A stretch of DNA of 64,000 nucleotides. Source: Solea solea. Its lineage: Eukaryota; Chordata; Actinopteri; Pleuronectiformes; Soleidae. Under the pieces are notes generated by a model. It saw only the letters and a program-made list of their open reading frames with translations. It was not told the origin of the DNA and made no database searches. The DNA lies in assembly GCF_958295425.1 (NCBI RefSeq), contig NC_081139.1, positions 22,263,888 through 22,327,887 of the forward strand. The letters are read 5' to 3'. The position numbers and the translations under genes were made by a program. Positions 1-12,614 of the stretch are shown in pieces (position 1 is the stretch's first letter; each line of letters starts with the position of its first letter).

Positions 1-715
1 AAAATAGAGCAGCACAATAGAAAGTTGTCTAGCTCATCCTGAATTTAATGCCAAGGATAAAAGATGTTTTCAGAGTCTGGGTTGTTCTTACATGAGAAGG
101 TAAACAATTTCATAGACTGGGGGGGCAGCCATTGAAAAAGGCTTGATCACCTATGATTTAACACCTTATTCTGCAACACAACACACAACAGAATCATTTT
201 AACCCAACAGAGATGCTGTGAAATGGCCTTGTAGAGCTGGAAATCATAAGACTATTGCAGCACTAAAGGGAAAAAATGTCCAAGGTGATGCAAACTGTCA
301 TCTATCCTTTATTACATAAGATTTGTGTTTACACAAAAGAAGATGGAATATAACATTAGAGACACTAAATATAATTGCAAAACTATGAAATGGCCTCCTG
401 CTTACAAAAAGACTTTATTTTTTTTAACACTGGTTGTGGCCAAATAACAATGTGCAATGGGGATTGGGCACCTAAGTCACTGCAAATAATTAAACATTTT
501 ATGTTAATTTATCATAATTGCTAATAGCATATATCAACTTAGATCAACAAAAGATGTGATAAAACTAGAACTCTGGTTGAGAATATTTTAGATTTCCCTA
601 CTGAAAATGTCAGCTAGCAAAAAGAAATAAAAAACAAATAAATACTTCTATTTCATTGTTAAATGTCTATGTTGTGTTAAATTTATGTCACAGTCTGGCT
701 TTCCTGCTCTACAGC
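1..715 (-). other. ddn: 3' untranslated / downstream flank of ddn
   Basis: This AT-rich stretch lies directly after the dendrin stop codon on the minus strand. A minus-strand AATAAA (TTTATT on the plus strand, 414-419) could be the polyadenylation signal, giving a 3' UTR of about 300 bases. No other coding signal is visible. Confidence 0.5.
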
Positions 716-3700
716 TTAACAATCACAACCTGTGTCCTCTCCTACACTATTTATTGTCATGTCCTCCACACTGGTCTCCTCACTCAGACACAATTCTCTC
801 ATGTCTGTCTTCACTGGCTCATCCTCTCTTTCTTCCTCAGCTGCTGTCTCATCATTTATTTCACCAGAGCAGGATCCCTCGCCGTCAGCCCCTGCAAACA
901 CTTGGTCAAGTTGAATTTCCTGAACCTCATCTTCCTCTGTTACAATAACAGTGTCTCCAGAGCTGTGGCTGCTGCAGGACAGCGTGTCTTCCTCAACACT
1001 GTGTTCAGTACAGCATGGATCCTGCTTGGCTACAGTCTCAGAGTTCATGTTGAATACTGCATCTGGGAAGCCCATACCCTCCCGTAGGCTCTCTGGATCC
1101 CAGTGCTCGCTTACTTCCTCTTCCTCATTCTCAGAATCAGGCGCTGTATGTTTCCTGATGCGATTCACAGCATCCCATAAGGACTTGGGATATTGGTGGG
1201 GCAAGTCAAAGAAAACACCTTCACCTTCTCCATGAGGGGGAGTAAAAATGTCTGGAGTCCAATCTGGGAGTAATTCATTGGTAGAAGAAGATGAAAATGG
1301 AGAAGACTCTTCACAAGAGTCAAAAAGCAGAGAATGTGAGATGGTTTCTCTAATGCCAACATCAGCACTGATGGGATTTAGAGCTGAGCAACAGGCTGAG
1401 TCTAGTTCCAGGCAGTCAGAAACATGCTCTATGTTTGACTCGATGTGTGATGGAGAAGGAAGCTCTGAGAGAAAGAGTAAATCTGGTGATGGAGACACCT
1501 TGCTGTCTGGGCCAGATGGTTCATAGTCAGATCCACTGTTCTGCAAAATTTCAATCTCTTCTTGGGATACTGATTGTTCCTCGTCACATTCTATTTCTGA
1601 TGGCTCTTCAGCTGTTAAACTATTCATAACATAAGACACATTCTCTTCTTGGCTGAAACAAAATTGTTCCTGCACAATTTTTACATCTACGTGAGTTTGA
1701 CAATCAACTGCAGTGTCTTTGAATGTTTCAGACCTCTGAACTTCATGACCTGTATCTTCACTGGCTTCTCTCTGTGACCGTTCTTCAGTCACAAAACTCT
1801 CTGTTGCACAGGAAACGCCTTTTTCTTGGTCATCATCAAAAAGCAACATATTGATCTTGTCATGATTGGTCTTGTTTTGTGTGTCTGTTGTGCTTTCCTG
1901 TAGTGTTGTAGTTTTCAAAAGTCCTTTTGGATCCTTGCTGGCTTTTTGTTGTAGTTGCTCTTTGGTAAGATGACTTACTTTATTACAAGTGATATCGTCT
2001 GCTTGTTTTTGTAGAATGTCGACATCTATAGCATTTTCTTTGGACGGTTCAAGAGTCTGTTCCCAAAGGTCTTCAGGGTCACTGTCTGCTTCTGTTTGTT
2101 GCTCATCAGTGATGTTGCGTTCTTCTTCACAAGTGTCATTGTCTGATTTGTCTTCTCCACAAGTATCATTGTCTGATTTCTCTTCTCCACAAGTATCATT
2201 GTCTGATTTCTCTTCTCCACAAGTATCATTGTCTGATTTCTCTTCTCCACAAGTATCATTGTCTGATTTCTCTTCTCCACAAGTATCATTGTCTGATTTG
2301 TCTTCTCCACAAGTATCATTGTTTAATTTCTCTTCTCCACAAGTATCATTGTCTGATTTCTCTTCTCCACAAGTACCATTGTCTGATTTCTCTTCTCCAC
2401 AAGTATTATTGTTGGATTTCTCTTCTCCACAAGTATCATTGTCTGATTTCTCTTCTCCACAAGTATCATTGTCTGATTTGTCTTCTCCACAAGTATCATT
2501 GTTTAATTTCTCTTCTCCACGAGTACCATTGTCTGATTTCTCTTCTCCACAAGTATTATTGTTGGATTTCTCTTCTCCACAAGTATCATTGTCTGATTTA
2601 TCTTCTCCACAAGTATCATTGTCTGATTTGTCTTCTCCACAAGTACCATTGTCTGATTTCTCTTCTCCACAAGTATTATTGTTGGATTTCTCTTCTCCAC
2701 AAGTATCATTGTCTGATTTCTCTTCTCCACAAGTATCATTGTTTAATTTCTCTTCTCCACGAGTACCATTGTCTGATTTCTCTTCTCCACAAGTATTATT
2801 GTTGGATTTCTCTTCTCCACAAGTATCATTGTCTGATTTATCTTCTCCACAAGTATCATTGTCTGATTTGTCTTCTCCACAAGTATCATTGTTTAATTTA
2901 TCTTCTCCACAAGTACCATTGTCTGATTTCTCTTCTCCACAAGTATTATTGTCTGATTTCTCTTCTCCACAAGTATCATTGTCTGATTTTTCTTCTCCAC
3001 AAGTATACTTTTCTGATTTATCTTCTTCACAACTATCTTTGTTGGATTTCTCTTCTCCACAAGTGTCATTGTCTGATTTCTCTTTTCCACAAGTATAGTT
3101 TTCTGATTTATCTTCTTCACAAGTATTGTTGGATTTCTCTTCTCCACAAGTGTCATTGTCTGATTTCTCTCCTCCACAAGTATTATTGTTGGATTTCTCT
3201 TCTCCACAAGTATCATTGTTTAATTTCTCTTCTCCACAAGTATCATTGTCTGATTTCTCTTCTCCACAAGTATCATTGTCTGATTTCTCTTCTCCACAAG
3301 TATCATTGTCTGATTTCTCTTCTCCACAAGTATCATTGTCTGATTTCTCTTCTTCACAAGTATCATTGTCTGATTTCTCTTCTCCAACAGTATCATTGTC
3401 TGATTTCTCTTCTCCACAAGTATCATTGTCTGATTTGTCTTCTCCACAAGTGTCATTGTCTGATTTCTCTTCTCCACAAGTATCATTGTCTGATTTCTCT
3501 TCTCCACAAGTATCATTGTCTGATTTCTCTTCTCCACAAGTATCATTGTCTGATTTCTCTTCTCTACAAGTGTCATTGTCTGATTTCTCTTCTCCACAAG
3601 TATCATTGTCTGATTTCTCTTCTCTACAAGTGTCATTGTCTGATTTCTCTTCTCCACAAGTATCATTGTCTGATTTGTCTTCTCCACAAGTATCATTTTC

Positions 3701-6700
3701 TGATTTCTCAAATTCAAGTTGCTGCTGTGACACCACTTCCTGCTCCTCAAGATTCTTAGAAGCATCAGTGAAGTCATTGTTTACAAGCTCTGATGGTTCA
3801 TTTTTGTCATCCTTGTCCTCAATACCAGAAATTGGTTCCATCAGTTGATTAATTAACTCAGGGGAAGGGCTTGGGGAGTGACATTTATGGGGTGTGGAGC
3901 TTGGGGAGGATCTGGTAGATCTAGGAAGGAGAGGAGATCGAACAACATCGAGATCTTCCTCTGTGGTTGACTGAGAGATATAAGACAGAGAAGTAAGATT
4001 GGAGTGTGAAAGAAAAGACGATTTAGAGAGGCATTCACATGGATATGGATGTTGAAGAGAGGGATCATTTTCAACAAGCTGATTTTCTTCCTCATTCTCT
4101 TCAGTTGTACATTCCTCACCACTTGGTTCAAGCTGACTGTCCTCAGTCTTTTTAGTCTCCTTTGATGTTTGGGCATTTGCTTCGAGTTGGGAGTTGTTGT
4201 CCATCTCTTCACACAGAGCAGATACTTGCTCCTGAGGTCCTGCAAAATGCTCACCATCTTCATTTTGTACCTGATCCTCAGCATCATCCTCAGTTTGACA
4301 CGTTACTAGCTGGTCCTCTTTGGTGTCTGGGAGCTGTCCAGTTCCATCGGGATTGTCATTTGGTACTGACAAAGGTTCAGCTATCACACACAAGTCGAGG
4401 AATGATGGAGCTTCTTCACTTTGTTCTTCTGTGATGGAGCCATGCAGAGGGATTCCTGGGATTCTTTCAGAACACTCCTCTAAGGTTTCCCTCTCAGAGA
4501 AGGAAGATGAAGGCTTGCAGGTGAAAGACGACATATCACCTCCTCCTTCAGATGCCATTTTCATTTCCATATACGAGTCTTGTTCATTCGTCAGCAGACT
4601 GTTAGATTTGGGAACGTTGCTTGACTGAATATGAAGTGGATTTTCTCCGGTGTGTACTGTGGAGCTTAAATAGTGAACATGATCTTTCTTTGGTGGTGGA
4701 ATCAGCTCCATTTTGACAACAACACATGTTGTGTCAATGACCAGAAGACTCTCACTGTCCTCAGACTGTGTGTCTCTCTTGATGTCTAGTCTCCTCACTT
4801 CGACATTGATTGGATGAGATGTAGCACTCTTTTCTTGGCTGTGTAGACCACCTGATTCTTCTTCCTTGTGGTCTGCTTTTAAAAACGAGAATGGATTTTC
4901 AGTTTCTGCCATGCTTGTGAAACTTGGTTCCCTCCACAAAGGATATTTGACTGGCACAGGATGTGCACACTGTGCAACTTGTCTCCCAAATGCAGAACCA
5001 TTTAAATTATTGTTTTCTGGAGAAATACCTGTCTCTGTCTCAAGGCTGTCGATGCCGGTGGGTATGGTCTTCCCGTTGGTTGTAATATTTCTTGTATCAG
5101 AAGTTGATTGCTCAGTGGGAGTTGCCACTCTGAAGTCGACCTCATCTGCAAACTTCTGTGTTTGAAGAATGTCACCACTGTCCCTTTGACCTTCAGAAAC
5201 CTCTGTGAATTCTGAGCTTTGAATGTTTGCTTGTGAAGTGCACAGAGGCCTGGACGTGGTTTCTGTGATGTCGGCTATTCGGGAAACCAGGCAGAATATG
5301 GTCATCCCTCCTGTCTTTTTATTTAACCAAAACTTTTTTCCTTCAATCACCTTTGATGATGTTTGCTCAGTTGCCTTTGTATTCTGAACTGATTGTATTA
5401 TTTGGGGATGTTGCCGTATATCCTGAACAGTGATGGGACTTCCTACTTTTAAGGGATCTGATCCTGGTGTCCTGTGCTGGAGTCCTTCCAGCTGTGCACA
5501 GGTTTGATTCCCGTCTGGGTTTGTTAACTCCTCTTTCTCTCTTGTATTCTTATCCTGCAAATTGGATATATCCTGCTTTTTAATTGTGGGTTGAGACCAG
5601 TAGGTTTGTCTCTGACCTCCCTCCTCTCTGTTGGTGTTGCTATGTTGCATTACAGGTGAGCACTTATGTGGGCTGTTATAAGGAGGAGGAGCAGTGTAGC
5701 CAGGAGGATGGCTAAACATTCTTCTTTGATAGCCTGCCTTTTCTATAATGTCCAGTGTGGGGCTTGTGTCAGAGGCAGGAGCTTGCAGTGGATGACAGGT
5801 TAGAGTTTGCCGTCTGTCCCACACTGCTCCTGATTTGTTACCATCTGCAGATTGTCTGACTTGTTGGAGAAGTGACACCTGAGGATTTATTCCACTCCTG
5901 TTCCTCTCTGTTGCCCCGCTGGTCTCCAACAGACTGTGAGGTGTGCATCTTAATTCTTCCTCTCTGTGTTTCCTCCTAGGAAGTGAATGGCTGTACTGAG
6001 CTGCCCAAGCCTCCAGCCCTTGGTAGCTGTTGCTCCTCTTAGTAGACACTTCCCTCTTGTAGCGAACGGGACTAGAAGGCTCCCATATCCTCTGCCATCT
6101 CTCCCTCTGAAATCCTCTTTCGTAATCTCGTTGAGCGGCTGTCCACTCTCTGCCTCTGACTTCATATGGCTCATATACTCCAATGTCCTGGTGCTGCTGA
6201 GTTTGTCGATCCAAATTAAAAGGGAAGTGGGAAGAAGATGGGGCAGCAAGCTCAGAGTGCGTCCAATTGGCACTGTCCTGTAGAGACCTTCCTGTTCTTA
6301 GGCTTGGTACAGTCCAGTAACCAGACTCCCTGCCTTGACCCTGCTGCTCACCATAGGAAAACGGGTAACTGGTCGTCTGATGTCTGTCATGATAGCTGTG
6401 AGAAAGGGTGGGAAAATATGTGCATGAACTTCAAATATATCAGAAATATTGTCAAGACAAGCAGTTAGTTTTTATTAGCTCTGGTGTCTCTGGTTTACTG
6501 TCTTTAAAAGGTGAAAATAAATCATTTTAATAAATTACATTATTTTTGCATTTAGGTTGATAGTAAATGCAAAATAAAACTGTATTGGGCCAATATTCCA
6601 AAGTAAATCAAGCATCACATGCTATGCATTATTGTTTATAGCACTAAACTTACTTATGTGCACAATTTCTCCGAGGAACAGTACCAAATCTGGCATAAAG

Positions 6701-6739
6701 AGATGAATGTCCCTGCTGCTCAGGCCAGAACTCCATCAT
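716..6739 (-). CDS. ddn: Dendrin, with giant decapeptide repeat array
   Basis: Two coding exons: 6654-6739 (start ATGATGGAG at 6739) and 716-6395, joined in frame by a GTAAGT donor and a CAG acceptor, giving about 1921 residues. Dendrin is a proline-rich cytoplasmic scaffold of podocyte slit diaphragms and neuronal dendrites that binds WW-domain partners such as MAGI and KIBRA. Three blocks support the call: a PPxY-type motif (APPPYNSPH, about residue 265), a central block LLVIDTTCVVV followed by a P-rich turn (about residue 580), and a C-terminal block AVNRIRKHTAPDSE (about residue 1770). Human dendrin has the last two as VIDATCVVI and AVSRIRRHTAPDSD, as I recall. Human dendrin is only about 710 residues; the excess is a low-complexity acidic region and a 53-copy decapeptide array. 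The large exon stays open for 5.7 kb despite the repeats, so the gene looks functional. I am confident of the family, less so of the first exon. Confidence 0.87.
2123..3706 (-). repeat. ddn: 30-bp in-frame minisatellite coding 53 decapeptides in ddn
   Basis: About 53 tandem 30-nt units encode variants of SDNDTCGEEK, at roughly residues 925-1453. Almost every unit has one Cys, an N-x-T tripeptide and three to four acids. Units stay in frame; the only length change is one 27-nt unit (SNNTCEEDK, near 3121). Variants (SNNNTCGEEK, SDNGTRGEEK, LNNDTCGEDK) recur in a higher-order pattern, including a near-identical 240-bp block at 2521-2760 and 2761-3000. Homogeneity points to recent expansion by unequal exchange or replication slippage. 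Confidence 0.97.
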
Positions 6740-6907
6740 CTAAATCAAGGATCTGAAACATAGAAAAAATATTACATTTGAAAAGATTAATGTAAATACA
6801 TTTTCAAACAGAGATTTTAAACAAATGCATCTAAAAAGATGCAACACTAGCTAAACAAACAGAAATAAATACATAACTAAAGGGATATATGCACACATTC
6901 AATGTAC

Positions 6908-6960
6908 CTTTAGCTGCCTGGTTCAGATTTTTGTCCGTGTTGCTCATAAGGTGTCATGAG
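6908..6960 (-). other. ddn: Probable 5' noncoding exon and promoter flank of ddn
   Basis: On the minus strand a donor (AAAG|GTACAT) ends a candidate exon at 6908 that would splice to the acceptor (TTTCAG) just upstream of the dendrin start near 6760. The joined leader contains a short upstream ORF beginning ATGAGCAACACG that stops (CCT TGA) before the main ATG. The start of this exon and the promoter are not defined by sequence alone. Confidence 0.35.
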
Positions 6961-7024
6961 GTCTAATGAAGTCAAACAGGACAAGGGTTTAAAAGGAGCG
7001 TGGTATTCATCCCCCTCCCACCAC

Positions 7025-7060
7025 ATTACACACACGCACACACACACACACACACACACA
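7025..7060. repeat. (CA)n microsatellite
   Basis: A nearly pure CA run lies upstream of ddn. Confidence 0.95.
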
Positions 7061-8309
7061 GAGTCACTAAACCCATCCTACTGTCATTTATAATCACAAA
7101 TAATAACAAAATAAGCATTAGTATACTAGTTGTGTCCCTAATAAAGTTTGAATTTAATTGAATATACTTGATGTTTGGGTTGATTCAAACATGTTGTAAC
7201 ATTCAAACATTCCTTAGCTCTAAAAATCAAAGCAGTTAGAAAAATAACTCACAAATGGAAAAATTGGACTGGGATTCAACTTTGTTGTTAGGTTGATAGA
7301 AGATAAAACACATTTTACACCAAAGAGAATTTCAAGTGCACAATTACTGTTAAAAGTGTAAATGACAGCTCTTTTGATGTTTTCTTATTAATCCAAAAGT
7401 CACTGCTCATCATCACAACCACTTCATTTCCCTCAGCTTTTCACAACTATCAACAATTATCAATGATTATTGTGAACGACACTTGTGCAGGAGGTAGTGG
7501 GCATGATGGAAGGCAGCCTGCAGGGAGATAGGGATCTGTTGTTTTGTTGGCTGAATTGTAGTGGATGGAGAGATGGACAGCGGATGACGGGTCGTCTCCC
7601 CTTTCTTTGAAACTCTGTAGCGTAACAAACAGGCTTTCCTTTAGTGAACAGAAAGTCTGTACATCAGCAGAGAACAGGAGAGAGGGGATGAGGTAAGTAT
7701 AGACAGCAGCAGGCTGCAGGAATGACAATCGGTTGATGTTGACAGAATAGTTGGAGGGCATGGGATGAACTTTGTTTTGGTTTTTAAATTGTTCACTAAG
7801 AAAACAGCATTGTGTTCCAACATGAATGACTGATGACTGAAAAATTCTAAAAACTTAACTTAAATGTCACCATATTCAATGTACAAGTCTTTTTATGTTT
7901 TTTTATGCTTTGCCATTTCACTCAAGGTTGACAAGTAGTTCAAAGAAGCATAAGACATATTTAGGAGGAGCTCAATTTATACAACTTTTCCACAGCATAA
8001 ACATGAACAGGCTATAAATTAAAATTGTGAAAAAATTGCTGTATCTATATTAGTAAAGCCAATATTTAAAGTTGCATTGCCGAAGCTCTGTTACCCCACG
8101 GTGGACCTTTGAGTAATTACTACAACACTGCAGTCCTAATTTGACTGCATACAATTCTCCCTCACCCCTCATATACAAACACAGACAGAAATGGAGGATT
8201 AAAGTTTTTTCTACAGTGCTTCAGTAAGTAATGTGTTATTTATACGTCCTTAACCTTAGTGTTACTTGTGCAGACTGCATCAAGGAAACTTGGAGCTGTG
8301 AGTGCAGAC
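7061..8309. other. Intergenic, no gene seen
   Basis: Short ORFs on the minus strand (7450-7823) have no recognisable domain and no convincing splice context. The interval is AT-rich and probably spacer between ddn and the methyltransferase gene. Confidence 0.6.
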
Positions 8310-8490
8310 ACTCTAAATTGACCATGGGAGTGTGTCAATGGATGGATGTTTGTCTCTATATGTGGCCCTGTGATGGCCTGGTGACCTGTCCAGGGTGTAC
8401 ACAACCTATCGCCTTATGTCAGCTGAGATTGGCACCAGTGCCCCCTGTGACCCTCATGTGGAGGATAAAGCGGTAGAAGATGAATGAGTG
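8310..8490 (+). mobile_element. SINE-like repeat, 3' portion
   Basis: The run starting CTCTAAATTGACC, passing through GGCCCTGTGATGG and GACCTGTCCAGGGTGTAC and ending in TGAATGAG repeats, is the familiar tail of a very common fish SINE-type repeat. A related, longer copy in opposite orientation lies at 49285-49580. Confidence 0.75.
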
Positions 8491-8949
8491 AGTGAGTTGA
8501 GTGAGTGAGTAGTAGCCTGTATCTGCAGGAGAAGCTGTTTAGAAGCTGAAAAATAACTTCACCAATCTGCAAAAACAATAAACTCAGAGTTCAAAGACAA
8601 TCAAGATATTCATTAGGATGCTTTAATAATTACAAAAGACTGTGTTTCCTTTTCAAATCATATAAAATCCCTTTAAAAATATATTAGTACCTGCCATAAA
8701 GGCCCATAAAAATCTTATAGTCAGTTGAGTAAAAAAGTAACTTCCATGACATAGTGCAGCTTGACAGGTAACCTCCATCTTTTGGATGATTCACTTCATA
8801 CAGATTCATTTTGAAATTAGGAATGTGCAACATGCTTTTCAGATTGTTTTCGCTGTTATTTAAAAAAATATCTAAGACATTTGATCCATGAATTGTTTCA
8901 GTACAGTAAAGAATCCTAGTTCCAGTCCTAAAAACAGCTGCTCCAGCTT
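8491..8949 (-). other. 3' UTR of the methyltransferase gene
   Basis: This region follows the stop codon at 8950 on the minus strand. A minus-strand ATTAAA (plus 8622-8627) is a possible polyadenylation signal. The minus ORF at 8684-8953 has no family resemblance and is not a gene. Confidence 0.45.
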
Positions 8950-10216
<1,267 letters not shown>

Positions 10217-10254
10217 TACACAAGCCTTGAAACACAGTAGTGCTGAGAAACTAA

Positions 10255-10350
10255 AACTGTTATTTCTTCTTCGTCTTTCGCTTCAGAGAAACAGCAGCTT
10301 GCGTCCACGTCGTCGCATTACTGCCATCTGCTGGTGACAGTTGATTCCTA
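10255..10350. repeat. Short dispersed repeat at the eef1akmt3 promoter
   Basis: The string TTCTTCTTCGTCTTTCGC followed by GCATTACTGCCATCTGCTGG resembles a small fish repeat. A related copy in the same orientation lies at about 20105-20175, upstream of stx16. It sits less than 150 bases upstream of the eef1akmt3 start codon. Confidence 0.55.
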
Positions 10351-11169
10351 CAGGAATTCCTACATTTTTGCCTGGTTACTTCTTGTCTCGTCAATTTTCT
10401 CCCACATTTAAGCACGTTATTATTAAGCACCTATTTATTTAGTTTTTATTGTGGTTTATTGTATGGCTGTTACCTCTAACATGGTTCATGTTTTTTATTC
10501 CCTCATGTGAGCTTTTATTATTCTGTACAGCACTTTTGTCCATTGTGGTGCGTTTAAAGTGCTTTACAAATGAAGTTAGAATCCTGTTAGTCCTGATCTT
10601 TTAAAAACCGTACTGTTTGCAGTTTCACTTACTTTAACTGTTGGTTGGATGCTTCCCTTTAATATGAAGAGTCCATTCTAATTACAGTCCACTGGTCCAT
10701 CCTCTTACCTTTTCCTTCTCCACGATAACATGACAATCAGAGGTGTAAGTATTTATCCCATCCATTAATAAGCAGTGTCTGCTGTCCTTTAATAATCAGT
10801 GATAATCAGATCTTAATTAAGTTTATATTGGGGAAAATATGGTAATCTGCTTAGTTTGATCCATATAACAGAATGTCTTTTTCATTTTTAACATTATGGG
10901 TAAACCTATTCAACACTCATATTCAGTGTAATATGGGGAGGAAATGTTCATTAATTTCCTTAATGCCAAGGTCAAATAGCTTAATTTATTGTCATATAAA
11001 AATATAGAAAAAGAGATTCTCCCAGGGCAAAAGCTAGTTTTTTAGTAGTAAATTATCAACACCACATATTAAGTACTTTGACTAATTGAAGAATGGTTCC
11101 AGTTGTAGAACAGATTTATCTCCATCGAGAAAGTGACTGATTTGTGACCAATTCAAAACACAAATAAAA
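10351..11169. other. Intergenic with a LINE-tail-like fragment
   Basis: Around 10510-10575 the sequence GTACAGCACTTTTG through AAAGTGCTTTACAAATGAAG resembles the 3' tail shared by fish L2-type LINEs. The rest is AT-rich with no supported gene. Confidence 0.5.
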
Positions 11170-12614
11170 CCCCCACCATGTTATAGGTTTATTTTAAAAA
11201 AGCTGCTTTCTCCTCACCAGTTTTGTTCTGCAAAAACAAAACTCCAGTGGAGTTCCACTAGTACATAACCATTATTCACAAGCAACTTCACATCAATGAC
11301 AGAGAGGATTTTAACAGGTGTATAAACTGCAGTGTAGATATGTCAAAGCTCTTCATTTCAACTCGTCAGTCTTTATAAAAACACAAAGTTTCCAACACAG
11401 TCAACTAAAATATAATGTGTGTGAAGTGAAAGAAAAAGAAACAATAAACAAAAACAACCTCATAACGCTGTCTTCACGTGTCTGCTTGTGTTGGACTGCT
11501 TCACAGTTTTCTCACTGGAGTGGACAATAACAACAGTTGGGTTCAGACATCAGATTACACTCATTTACTCACAGTACAGTGATTCTGACCTGAAACCCCA
11601 CACCTCTCATCCTCTGGATTCTTTGAAGCAATTCAAAAATAAATAAGTCAATAACTCTTTTCATTATACAGATGCCAGTAGTATCACATCCATAACACCT
11701 TCCTCTCCCCAGGCCTCAATATGTGCAAACTGCAAGTTTTTTTAAAAGGTAGCACTTAATGCAAGGACCATGACAAACAAACAAACAAAAAACAATTAAG
11801 TGTTTTAAAATGAGCACTTGATGCCACGTGTAGCAGGTGTGACACAGGTATGATCTTAGAACTGAGATGGAGGATCTTCCACAGACTATCAGAGGGGAAG
11901 CAGGGACCATAGTGCGCTGTTTAATTATTTAAGTAGGGGTAAAATGAGAAAAACCTGGTGGTCCTTAAACCAAAGAATGTTTTTGGTACTTAATTATTAT
12001 TTTAATCCTGTCTGGTACTGCCGTAACACACAGATAATGTAAAAATACTGAGCCAGGTTGTGATGAAAGTGATTTTGTTGTTAAATTAAGATCTACTGCA
12101 TGTTTCTCTTTCTACGACATTCACTTGTGTCAAAACTCTCTCATGGGAACTAAATATCTGCACTGATATTTAAACAGAAATGATGCCTCTTCACACAAGA
12201 CATGTCACAATTAGTGCTTTGAGTTCAAGCAGAGAACACTGCCTTCATGTTTCATCAATGGCGGAACGGTTTTATACCCCCCAAAATAGCAGTTTCTATA
12301 TAGACACAGAAATGTCAACGCAGTTGGGTTTGACAAACCTCTGTCAAAGAGCGTTACAATGATTTGGATGCGAGCCATTTGATAAAATGGCTTAAAGAGA
12401 AGGTTGATTGTTTCTTTCATCAAAACAGATTGTGGAAATTATCCCATCATAGTCATAAGTGCAACTGCACAACGATGTGGGTGGGATTCTTCTTGTCCTG
12501 GTAGGTTTGGAAGGCAGTCAGCTTTGTTTTGAGTTAAAACCAAGACCAAGTTCAAGTCCACACAGATGCACAACATATACCCACACAGAAAACAAGAGCC
12601 AGAGGAATGCATGA
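11170..12614 (-). other. stx16: Probable 3' UTR of stx16
   Basis: This sequence follows the stx16 stop codon on the minus strand. A minus-strand AATAAA (plus 11188-11193) would end a 3' UTR of about 1.4 kb. No ORF with family resemblance is present. Confidence 0.5.

Noticed and set aside
2026..3777. Minus-strand ORFs repeating MILVEKRNQT
   Set aside because: Out-of-frame shadow of the same dendrin array.
1989..3848. Long plus-strand ORFs (369 and 240 codons) of repeated SLSDFSSPQV units
   Set aside because: They are the antisense reading of the dendrin 30-bp minisatellite. A 30-nt period without stops in one frame keeps other frames open too; there is no independent coding evidence.
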